A stretch of 64,000 nt of DNA, taken from Plectosphaerella cucumerina. Its lineage: Eukaryota; Ascomycota; Sordariomycetes; Glomerellales; Plectosphaerellaceae. This document shows positions 34,180-42,721 of the stretch, piece after piece (positions within the stretch are counted from its first letter, which is position 1; the number at the start of each line of letters is the position of its first letter). Under the pieces are notes generated by a model, which worked only from the letters and a program-made list of their open reading frames with translations, did no database searches and had not been told where the DNA came from. The translations under genes were made by a program, and so were the position numbers. The DNA is taken from positions 2,666,001 through 2,730,000 of the forward strand of contig JAGPXD010000001.1 of NCBI GenBank assembly GCA_020746995.1, written 5' to 3'.

Positions 34180-35351
34180 ATGTGCCTTGGAAAACTTGAA
34201 GGAATCGACCGCGACTCCCGGGTCATTCGGTTCTTGTTGCCTGCCTTCTTGTACGGCTTCCGCCTATCCACCCACCACCTACTACCTACTCTTGCTACCA
34301 ACTATGGGCGCTGCGCAATTCCGCGTGTAAACGGTCAAACAAACGGTCAGAAGATGGGTGTGTATGAGGCACTGGCTATGTATCCCGGGGATCCTCTACC
34401 CTTGTCTACGAACGCGAGGTTTCTCGACTCCTACGCCCATCGCATAAAGAACTTCCTCGAGGCGGCCCTTTTCACCGCGGCCCTCACGTCCGGCCAGCCG
34501 TTCCGCCGAACGGAGCTGATCAGCATCCGCTGGAAAACCAGCATGCTCGGAGGCCATCGCAATGTCTACATCTCCGGCGGCATGGTGGACTTCATCACGA
34601 TTTACCACAAGTCTTTCAAGAAGACGAGAGCCTACAAGCCGATCCATTGCTTCCTCCCGCCCGAAGCCTCGAGGATCTATGGCTATACTAATTGGAGCCA
34701 CGGTTGTGGCCCGACGGTCACATCTGCCCCCTCCCAAAAAACTCAACGCCCTCGTTGGAGATCTCGCGTCCCCCTGTGTGTTAGCTATGAGGTCGTCTTT
34801 GCGCAGCCGGCAGATGCATCGCATATCACACAAGCAAGAGAAAGGCGGGGAATTTTGCCGATGCGATTCCCGGCGCCACATGCTTCCACTCGGATTTGGA
34901 CGATACTGACCAGGCCCGAGTGATCGAGGATTTCGGCTCTGGGGCCTGTCGGGTGGTCTCGGCAACGTCAGGTTTCGGCGTCGGCCTCGAATTCCCCGAT
35001 GTCGCCCTGGTCGTCATGGTCGTGTCACCGTATAGCTTTCTCGATTTCATCCAACAGACCGGCCGGGCGGGCCGAGATCATCGTCCAGCCACCGCTATAC
35101 TTGTCTCCATGGAGCCCGACCCATTCAATACGGGTTTCCTCTCGCACCGTTTACCTTTCCCGCTCGTATCGAGGCAAGAGTTCATCGACATCATGAACAA
35201 ACTCTACACCAAGGTTATCACGGAGCAAGACGGTTTCCGCTATGAGGACATGGTCTACGTGATCTCTTTGGTGTCGATAATCCCGATCGCAAGTTTTCAC
35301 TCCCTTGCCGTCACATTTCGAAATGTCAATAAGCTCGTTCAGATGTCGTAG
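34180..35351 (+). pseudogene. degraded telomere-linked RecQ-like helicase
   Basis: Two open frames in different phases belong to one decayed gene. The first (34180-34923) contains the upstream region typical of fungal telomere-linked helicases: GQPFRRTELISIRW, then GGHRNVYISGGMVDFITIYHKS and a HCFLPPEASRIY block (the intact family has HRYLPREVGELLVYY). The second (34896-35351) carries the helicase C-terminal core: CRVVSATSGFGVGLEFPDVALVV (motif V region) and FIQQTGRAGRD (motif VI). The Walker A (GxGKS/T) and DEAH motifs that should lie between them are missing, so most of the first RecA-like domain has been deleted and the frame is broken. Such helicases usually occupy subtelomeres. It cannot encode a working helicase. 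Confidence 0.75.
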
Positions 35352-35408
35352 CACCAACCGTCTCAACACGTTAGCTGCACCAGCACACGCCTTTCCAGCC
35401 CGAGATTC

Positions 35409-35633
35409 ATGCCCAATATGCTGCAGAGCGACCGATTGAGACTCGAGGGCATCTTGACGAAGCAGGTCCAGTTCGACAAGGCCTCGAAATCCCACTGAGC
35501 CTGGGAGCACGAGGCCCAGAAGAAGACGGCCAGACGGGCGAAGGCCAAGCCGGCCCTGAGGCCTAGTCTCACGAAGGAATGGCGCTTCCTTCTGATCATC
35601 GGATGGAGGGAAGAGTACCTAATCTGCATGTAA
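35409..35633 (+). pseudogene. decayed reading frame of unknown origin
   Basis: A basic, codon-like frame of 74 codons with one internal TGA (35496-35498) follows the helicase relic directly. It reads QSDRLRLEGILTKQVQFDKAS, then stop, then AWEHEAQKKTARRAKAKPA and TKEWRFLLIIGW. The Lys/Arg/Ala-rich coiled-coil-like section resembles the tail of some transposase or element proteins, but I cannot assign it. It may be part of the same element as the helicase. Confidence 0.35.
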
Positions 35634-35831
35634 AGAGTATTCGAAGATGGAAACAAGCTGTTGAAAGCAGTAGTCCGCTGTGCATACCTTTGTCCCACTG
35701 TTCCATGCTCAAGGTCTTCGAGGTCACACCTGGAAGGTGGGGTGCCCTCGACAACAACAAGGACCACAACAGACACATGTGAGAGCAAGTTTATAGCAAC
35801 GCGTCAGTCCATCCCATCCAACGGGCCTCCC

Positions 35832-35907
35832 GCCGGTGGCCGAGCGGGTAAAACCACTGACGAGTGGTGATTATCGCACGTGCCTACGGCGGGGGATTGG
35901 AATCCCG
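35832..35907 (+). repeat. tRNA-like segment (possible SINE head or tRNA-Ser relic)
   Basis: The segment starts GCCGGTGGCCGAGCGGGTAA, close to a serine-tRNA 5' half with a good polymerase III A box (TGGCCGAGCGGG). It continues with a perfect 6-base hairpin (ACCACT/AGTGGT, 35853-35868, four-base loop) and a degenerate B box (GGATTGGAATCC). The acceptor stem does not close and the anticodon loop is too short, so it is not a working tRNA. Confidence 0.4.
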
Positions 35908-36600
35908 TTAAAGTAAAACAGTCCGGCTGTTTTCTACCTCCTCGGCATCCTACACAGCTGGAAACCCGAGGGGGATCTTTTTGACTTTATGCAGGCACCT
36001 GCATACATACTAGGTGTATTACCCCGCCCTTATTGCGCTCGAGATGCCTTGCTGCAATGCGGAACAAGTGACGCACCTTGCATCCGCCTGCAGCGAGACC
36101 TCGCAATCTTTTGTCACAGGTTTACCAGAATGTACAGAGAGCGAGCCAGGCATGATTGCCATGATTGATTCCAGATCTCTGAGAGCAGTTATCTTCATCT
36201 ACAGAGCAGCGAGCGGTGATGCTTGTAGCTGCAGTGGTTGCATCCCGCATCTTTTCCAGACGTCGCGTGGCAGTGGACCACCAGGTCAGATCCCGGATGC
36301 AGGGAAATAAAAGTGAATAATGTCTCGAGCAAAATGCCCAGTCAAAGAGGGTGGAACTCACTCGCCTGCTAAGTAAGGCAAGAAAAACTCGTCTCGGGTC
36401 GGGGACGAGCTGCCCATCTCATGTTGACATGCACGCCTCCAAAACACCACGTCCATCAACCTCACATCCCAACCTCAATTCCACCTGAAAACCCATCGTG
36501 CACGCATAAATACATCAATCAAAAAGCTGTCCAATACTCACCTCCTCTCCACCATCAAAAACATACCATCTGAAAAAGCCAAAAGGGTTCGGAGCCTTTT

Positions 36601-36685
36601 TGGCATCCTACGTCCCTGTCGAGATTCGAACCGGCAGCTTCGCCGTATTGTCGTGTTTGTGGTTAACCAATCGATCCTCTCACCA
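36601..36685 (-). repeat. second tRNA-like segment, opposite orientation
   Basis: On the minus strand it contains an intact B box (GGTTCGAATC, 36623-36632) preceded by TACGGCG, the same heptamer that precedes the B box of the plus-strand copy (35885-35891). It also has a GGTTAACCAC block like GGTAAAACCAC there. T-stem pairing is poor and no acceptor stem closes. It is probably a relic of the same tRNA-derived family. Confidence 0.33.
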
Positions 36686-37164
36686 GCCCGTTTGTCCTGA
36701 ACGCTTTCCACTGCGCCGCCCCGGTGCTGACCATGGGGAATGGGCGAAAAGAAGTTGTACATAAGGGATCAGAGGCAGCAGGTGCGGGCAGTGACCACCG
36801 CACAGTGCACAGCGACGGGTCGTGACCCCACCCGCGAGCCGGGCAGAACACAAGCACCCGCGATTTACGACAGCAATTGACCAAAAAACGCATTGCACTA
36901 CCAGCCTGTCGGGAAAACTGTTTCTACTATAACTCCAAAAAACCATCGAGGTATGTCATGTGTGCGCCAAGACTCGGAAATCACTGTTCTACCCGGGCCG
37001 TATGAGCCCCTTGGAACCCCTTTTCAAACTCCGCCAAGGATCAAAGTCATGAATCGTGTTTCCGCCCCAAGGGTGCTCGCTGACACCCTCACATTACGCC
37101 TTGCCGTGGTGGTATCGGGAAAACGCCGGTGAAAGATGAGAACTGCCTCCACGTCCCACCTGTC

Positions 37165-40100
37165 CTACGTATTCATCTTCTGGTTCAGTCCCGTCAGCAG
37201 CTGCCGGACTGACCCCATCAGCCTTTGCTCCAGGCCCTCGTGAGATGGCGGCTTCCCAGGCTCTGGCGGGCTTCCGTCCCGACCCGGACGAGAGGGCACG
37301 ATGCTCGCGTCGGCGAAGCCAAGAACCCTGTCGATGGCCGAGAGCGTGACAGCCTCGGCCCGGTCCTCGCCCACAGACGCCTTGAGCGCATTGGACGATA
37401 CGCTCTTGAAGCCCACGAGAGCGTTGAGCACCCTCGCGTCGAAGATGGACCCTGCAGCCGGCTTGCCGGTCGACGAGTCCCCAGGCGTCGGACTCTTGCT
37501 CTGACCGGTCACACCATCCAGGAGCCGCTGGAAGCCCTTCATGCAGATCTCCTCCATGGCCGGGTTCTCCGTCGCGTTGGTTTTGAGCCCCAGGCACCGG
37601 TTCAGCGCTGACATGACGATAGCCTCCGCCTTGGGGCTCTTTGCCTTCTTGAGGTTCTCGACGAGACCAGTCTTCAAGCCGAGAACCGAGCGGAAGATGC
37701 GAGGATCGATGACATGGCGCGTCGGAGCCGGTGGCGGCGCTGGCGCGGCTTGAGCGGCTGGTGCTGCGGTAGGAGGATTCTGTGTCGCGGCAGCGGGTAG
37801 CAGGGGCGCCGGGGCGATATTGGCCGGTGCCAGGTTCGGTGCGGCTCCTGGGACACCGGTGACGCCGGTAGTACCGTCTTCTGCCTTGATCGGACCCGGA
37901 GCGGGAGGAGGCCTCGATGCGTACGGCGAGCTGTATGTTGAGGTCTGGGCCAGCGCAGGAGCCCCGTAGCCTGGCAGCTGCACGGGAGCAACGGGCTGAG
38001 GAGCAAGAGGCGGACCCTGTGTCGTGATGGGCGCGGCGGTGCCTGGAGGAGAGTATTGCGGAAGAGGCGCAGGCTGTTGCTGTTGCCCCGGATATGGCTG
38101 CGCGGCATACGGGCTCGGATGTTGCTGGTAGCCCTGGGCTCCGGGTGCCATGTGAGGGGCACCCGGGTAGGGGCCATACACGTGGTTGCCGTAGAGGCCG
38201 TATCCGCCCGCCAGGGTCCGGTCGGGGGAAGATGCCTTGCGCTTCTTGCCTGCGTCCAGCTCGACGCCCGGCACCCTCGACCATAGACCCGTCGTCTCGT
38301 CCTTCTTGAAAGCCTCGTTCCCAATCAGGTTGTGACGGACGCTGGACTCCCAGCCCTTTGTTTCCGTGTGGAAATAGAACCAGGGATACTTGAGCGTGAT
38401 CCGTTTGTAGATCTGCTTGAGGGTAAGGCCCTCCAGACGGCCTTCGGTATGCGCCGCCGTGAGCGTCTCGTCGATCAGGACGCCGTAGTTCTTGTTGGGC
38501 TTCTGCAGCTGCTCCTCGGTGTAGTCCTCGATCTTGAGCTCCAGCGGGGGCGACTTGGGCCGAGACTTCTTGTCCTTTTTCTCTCTGGCACGGCGCTCTG
38601 CATCTGAGCCTTCTCCGTCCTCCTTTGGCTTTCGTGGCTTGTACTTGCGCTTCTCCGGGCGGTCTCCGTCCTCGGGTAGAGGATGCTTTCTTGGCCGACC
38701 GACCTTTCGTTTGATAGGCGGCTCGCCCGGCGGTGGCTGGGGCAATGTCTTCTTCGCCATTTCTTGCTGCTGCTTCTTGAGCAGCCGCTGCTCGCGTTTG
38801 GACATGATGCCGTTCTTTGGCGGCCGTCCCGGGCCTCGCTTCTTCGGGATGATGGGCATCATCGGATCCAGCAGGTGTTCCAGGCCGGGCTCTCCCTTGA
38901 CAGCAACCTCGGGCGGCACCTCGACCGATGGCTGAGTCGGGAGCGGCAGCGGAAGAGGCAGAGGCAGTGGTATCGATGCGGGAGGCGGCCGAGGCTCTGG
39001 GGCCGGCGCCGCGGCCGCCGCTGCTGCTTGCTCCCGCTTTTGTTCCCGTTCGCGCTCCCGTTCCCGCGCTCGTTCCTGCTCCTGGTCCTGCTCCAGCTCC
39101 ATCTCGAGCTCCATCTCCAGCTCGAGCATGTCGTCTTCAGGCTCTTCAGGTTCTTCGGCCTCTTCGGCTTCTTCGGGCTCAGACATCTCCTCGTCCGAGA
39201 TGGCGGGCGGGCTGAGTGCCGAGGACGACGAGCTCGTCTCGACAATGTCACCGTTGCCGTGGGAGCCCTCGAACTCGAAGCTCATCTCCTTTCCTCCTCC
39301 AATCTTCTTTGCGGCCTTCCTCTTCTCCTCCGCCTCGTCCTCGGCGCCCGTCTTTCCCTCGGGAACGCCATTGATGAAGAACTTGAAGTCGACATCCTTG
39401 ATCTGGAGGTAGTCGCCACTCTTGAGCACGACGGTGTCGAGTTTGTGGTGAATGTCGCCGACGAAGAAGCCGTTCTTGTGGAGAGGGATGGCCTCGAACA
39501 CGTTCTTCTCCTTATTGAATTGGATGCGGAGGTGCTCCCTCGAAATGGCTTTCGTCTTGTGAGCGATGTCCGGGCCTGGGGAGTGGATGCCGATGATTGG
39601 GACATGGTGGGGTGAGGGACGGAGCGACTCGAGGTCGACGGCTGCTGCGCCGGGGGTATGGGAGATGTACTGCCTGTTAGATATGAGGTTCTCCTGCGAT
39701 TCGTCGGGCTCCTTTTGAGATGATCCAGTGCTAGTGGTCTTGCGTCTCTTCTTCGGGCGGCCCGTGTCATCGCTGTCAGACTCGGGGCCCAACATGCCTC
39801 CCTCCTCGCTGACGTACGACTTGCTGAACTTGCCGCGGTCGGGCCTCGTAGGCGAGGGCGGCGGCAGTCCCATCCTCTCGTTCTGCTCGGCCTTGAGCCT
39901 GTATTCCTCGGCCCTCTTCTCGTCCCTCTTGGCCTGCATCATGGCGCGCTGGTCGCGGCCGATGATGACGGCGTATGTGGTCATCTGGAAGACACTGTCG
40001 GCGAACTCGATGCGAGCGAAGGACTCGAGTTCATGCGCCACGCGTGGCTGCTTGCCCGTGTGCGCGGTCAGGGCGTCGGAGGCGTGAATGAGGTTCGGGA

Positions 40101-40569
40101 GGGTGACCTGGGAAGGGGTCACCGTCGAGGGGGGTGCCTGGTGCATCATCTGCTCTCCGGCCATTTGAGCGAGCGCCATGGCCATGTATGCGCTGGGGTC
40201 CATGGAGGAGATGGGCGTCTGCGGCATGGGCATGTCAAAGTGGTTTATGTTCTGCTGCTGCTGTTGCGACAGCTCGTTGTTTGGTGGTTGAGACGGCCCT
40301 GCGTCCGTCATTTCGGTGTCGGCTGGGGCCTGTTGTGGTGGTGGAGGTGTTGTCATTGATGAAGTGTGATTGTTGGGTTGGCGGGCGGTTGCTTCTGCCG
40401 CTGCTGTTGCGCTGCTGCCAGCTGCGCCCTCGGGAGCGACATTTGAGGCGTCGGGTGCTGCTGCTTCTGCTTCTGCTGGCATGGCGAACTTTGGCGGCGG
40501 TGTCGTCGGTGGCTCGGGCGCGGGCGGCGCGGGCGCGTGCCCTTTCTGGCCGGCGTCGGACGAAGTCAT
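37165..40569 (-). CDS. fhl1: FHA-forkhead transcription factor, Fhl1 type
   Basis: This single-exon gene encodes 1134 residues. An FHA domain lies in two parts: the first strands near 196-206 (YAVIIGRD) and, after a Lys/Ser-rich insertion, the main part near 310-403 with SREHLRIQF (343-351) and NGFFVG (366-371). The forkhead domain is at about 690-775 (LTLKQIYKRITLKYPWF, then GWESSVRHNLI). Between them are a Glu-rich coil (460-515) and two AT-hook-like motifs, KRGPGRPPK (577-585) and RKVGRPRKH (621-629). The C-terminus is Pro/Gln/Ala-rich. FHA plus forkhead is the signature of Fhl1, which in yeast sits on ribosomal-protein promoters and uses its FHA domain to bind the coactivator Ifh1. A role in ribosome-gene control here is inferred from that homology. 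The start at 40569 opens the frame and gives a normal family length. Confidence 0.92.
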   Translation of the reverse strand: MTSSDAGQKGHAPAPPAPEPPTTPPPKFAMPAEAEAAAPDASNVAPEGAAGSSATAAAEATARQPNNHTSSMTTPPPPQQAPADTEMTDAGPSQPPNNELSQQQQQNINHFDMPMPQTPISSMDPSAYMAMALAQMAGEQMMHQAPPSTVTPSQVTLPNLIHASDALTAHTGKQPRVAHELESFARIEFADSVFQMTTYAVIIGRDQRAMMQAKRDEKRAEEYRLKAEQNERMGLPPPSPTRPDRGKFSKSYVSEEGGMLGPESDSDDTGRPKKRRKTTSTGSSQKEPDESQENLISNRQYISHTPGAAAVDLESLRPSPHHVPIIGIHSPGPDIAHKTKAISREHLRIQFNKEKNVFEAIPLHKNGFFVGDIHHKLDTVVLKSGDYLQIKDVDFKFFINGVPEGKTGAEDEAEEKRKAAKKIGGGKEMSFEFEGSHGNGDIVETSSSSSALSPPAISDEEMSEPEEAEEAEEPEEPEDDMLELEMELEMELEQDQEQERAREREREREQKREQAAAAAAAPAPEPRPPPASIPLPLPLPLPLPTQPSVEVPPEVAVKGEPGLEHLLDPMMPIIPKKRGPGRPPKNGIMSKREQRLLKKQQQEMAKKTLPQPPPGEPPIKRKVGRPRKHPLPEDGDRPEKRKYKPRKPKEDGEGSDAERRAREKKDKKSRPKSPPLELKIEDYTEEQLQKPNKNYGVLIDETLTAAHTEGRLEGLTLKQIYKRITLKYPWFYFHTETKGWESSVRHNLIGNEAFKKDETTGLWSRVPGVELDAGKKRKASSPDRTLAGGYGLYGNHVYGPYPGAPHMAPGAQGYQQHPSPYAAQPYPGQQQQPAPLPQYSPPGTAAPITTQGPPLAPQPVAPVQLPGYGAPALAQTSTYSSPYASRPPPAPGPIKAEDGTTGVTGVPGAAPNLAPANIAPAPLLPAAATQNPPTAAPAAQAAPAPPPAPTRHVIDPRIFRSVLGLKTGLVENLKKAKSPKAEAIVMSALNRCLGLKTNATENPAMEEICMKGFQRLLDGVTGQSKSPTPGDSSTGKPAAGSIFDARVLNALVGFKSVSSNALKASVGEDRAEAVTLSAIDRVLGFADASIVPSRPGRDGSPPEPGKPPSHEGLEQRLMGSVRQLLTGLNQKMNT

Positions 40570-41336
40570 CGCTGTTCTGTTTCGCGGCCAACAGACCAGC
40601 TCCTTCGTCTCCCCCTTTGGGCCCTGAGGAAGGCGCAGAGGGGCGTCGGGATTGGTGACGGGGAGCGGCCGGCGGAGGGGGAGGCCGTCGGGGCGACTTG
40701 CGATGTCCTGGCGCTAGGCTTTTGGCGATGCGGAAGGAGAAAGCAGAGGTCCAATCCGAGGATGCCAAAAAAATTGGGCGCGAGGATGCTCCTGCCTCCA
40801 GTCTCCATGGCTCATGGCCTCACCAGGGTCGATGGGGCACCCTTTGGGTCTGCTGATTGGTCGCTCGGCGCTTTCCCTCACCGATCAGCCCCACTTTCCC
40901 CGCGCGTCTGGTCCAGGTGGTCCAATCTCGTCCAGGCCTCCTGCTATCGCCCAACCCATTGTTGATTGGCAGGAGCTCCCTTGTCGCAGGGCGTCCTGTC
41001 TGCGGCTGTTGCCCAGTGCCTGCCTTGTGAGACGTCACTCATGCAAAGGCTGCAGGGCGATTTGTTTGTTTCAAAGGGGCCGCAGCATGTTGACTGGTCC
41101 TTTGCTTCTTTTGGGAGAGTCAAGGCGGCTCTAGATGGGGCGCCGTCGACATTGTTCACTAGCACGGGCTTTGACAGCGGGTGGGTGGGTTTTCGGAGGC
41201 TGCGGCTCTCTCACCGCCCTGAGCCCATTGTCCTGGATTCTCAGGTATCCCGGTGTCAGGTATTGATTGAGTGTGCCTTTGTCGTAAGTGATGTTGTATT
41301 TTGAAGGCATCGTGGTGATGACTATTTTATCCCGAA
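40570..41336. other. intergenic region (forkhead promoter)
   Basis: This is the upstream region of the forkhead gene and the 3' flank of the molybdate transporter gene. I see no supportable gene. Confidence 0.5.
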
Positions 41337-42721
41337 CTACCTCAGCAGGGGAACCGTCTCGCCCAGCCGTCCCTGACGCGAGCGATACCACTCCGCGACG
41401 GCATCGGACAGACGGTACGCCGCATGGCAGAGCATGCCGGCCATGAAGCCCACAGCATCGTTCCTAAAGGCAAGAATGCCTGCCGTCGTCATCAACATGA
41501 CCGTCCATCTCCTGGCCCTCTCCTCCTCCGACGTGTCCCTATGTCTCCTCGAGGTGCCATCGCCGTCTTGGACGCTCAGCTCCAGAAGATCAGGGGCGCC
41601 CTGGTTGAGGCTGTTGCCGACCTTGGCCAGCTCGAGGCCCGCGGCAACAACCATGATGCCTAGGAGGCTCTTGGGGTAGTGCGACAAAAGGTCAATCAGC
41701 GTCCCGCCGAAGAACAGACCCAGCAGGATCTTGAAGATGCCGAGCATGATAATGCTCGAGCCGCTGCGGGCACCAAACCTGAACTGGGCCGCAAGACCAC
41801 CGGCGCCGTGGCACACGGGCATGGCCCCAAACCAGCCGCCGATGAGGTTCATCATTCCCACGCTGATACCAAGCGAAGTGACGGAGGGCGTGGGCATGTC
41901 GGGCAGCAGATCGCCCGACAGTGCGCTGACGGCAATGACCGAGTTGAGGGTGGTGAGGGGCAGCTGGCCGATCGCCATGGAGATGGGAGTGGTACTGAAC
42001 CAGTTGAGGGACGTGGAAAAGCTCGGGTGCCAAATATGGAACCACGGGAGCCTGGAGCCGTCCTCATGGGTAAGGATGGAGACGGCGGCGAGCACCAGCG
42101 ATATGACAAAAATGCACAGGGCGTAGGGGAAGCGGCGCAGCGACTGCGTGGCGATCAGGACCAAAAAGGCGGCGAGAGCCCAGAGACGGTTATCAACCGA
42201 GGGATGCGTCCAGTGCAGCTTCACCAGCAGGCTTGACCCGGCGGTCATGACCAGCGACAAGCCGGCACCGAGTTGGATACCCTTGACGACCGGGACAGGA
42301 ACGCGCTGCGTTGCGAAGCGCAGGACGCCGGTGACGCTCATGAGGAGGACCGCGAGGCTGACCCATTGGCCTGCCGAGATGACCGTAGCCATGTCGCCTG
42401 CCTCGGGGCGAGAGATTGCCGCAGCGGCGATGGCCTGGATGAGGTCGTCAGCCGAGTCGACTCAACGGACGAAGGCCGACCTACCTTCATGGGCTGCACG
42501 GGCAGGGGAACGCCAAAGACGAAGCCGGTCACGATGTTGAAGGCACCAGAGAAGACGAGCGTGCTGTCGATGAGGACTGACCCTTGAACAGCAAGGGCTA
42601 TCATCAACGGCAGTAGGGTCCCGAGGTCTCCGAGGGCACCAGACACCTCCGCGAGGGGGTCTCGCTTCAGCGTCGCGACGTTGTGGCGATGCACCCGCTT
42701 GAGATGGCTGAGGATCGTCAT
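41337..42721 (-). CDS. molybdate transporter, MOT1 family
   Basis: Two exons (42485-42721, 41337-42434) around a 50-base intron (GTAGGT donor, ATCCAG acceptor) encode 444 residues. The first exon carries the family signature: EVSGALGDLGTLLPLMIALA (residues 25-44) and GFVFGVPLPVQPMK ending at the splice site, followed by AIAAAAI from exon 2. A matching second signature (DLLPDMPTPSVTSLGISVGMMNLIGGWFGAMPVCHGAGG) lies in the middle of exon 2. About ten hydrophobic helices follow the SulP-like MOT1 pattern without a STAS domain, which separates these from true sulfate permeases. It should import molybdate for molybdenum cofactor enzymes such as nitrate reductase. Whether it sits in the plasma or vacuolar membrane cannot be told. 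No molybdenum-cofactor or nitrate gene lies nearby. Confidence 0.92.

Larger units (their letters stand above)
35634..37164. other. gene-free region with two tRNA-like segments
   Basis: No protein gene could be supported. Two tRNA-like segments in opposite orientation lie at 35832-35907 and 36601-36685. The rest is mixed-composition DNA reaching the 3' end of the forkhead gene. Confidence 0.45.

Noticed and set aside
36601..36685. Functional tRNA gene on the minus strand
   Set aside because: B box is perfect but the T stem has mismatches and no 5' sequence pairs with the acceptor side; kept only as a tRNA-like relic.
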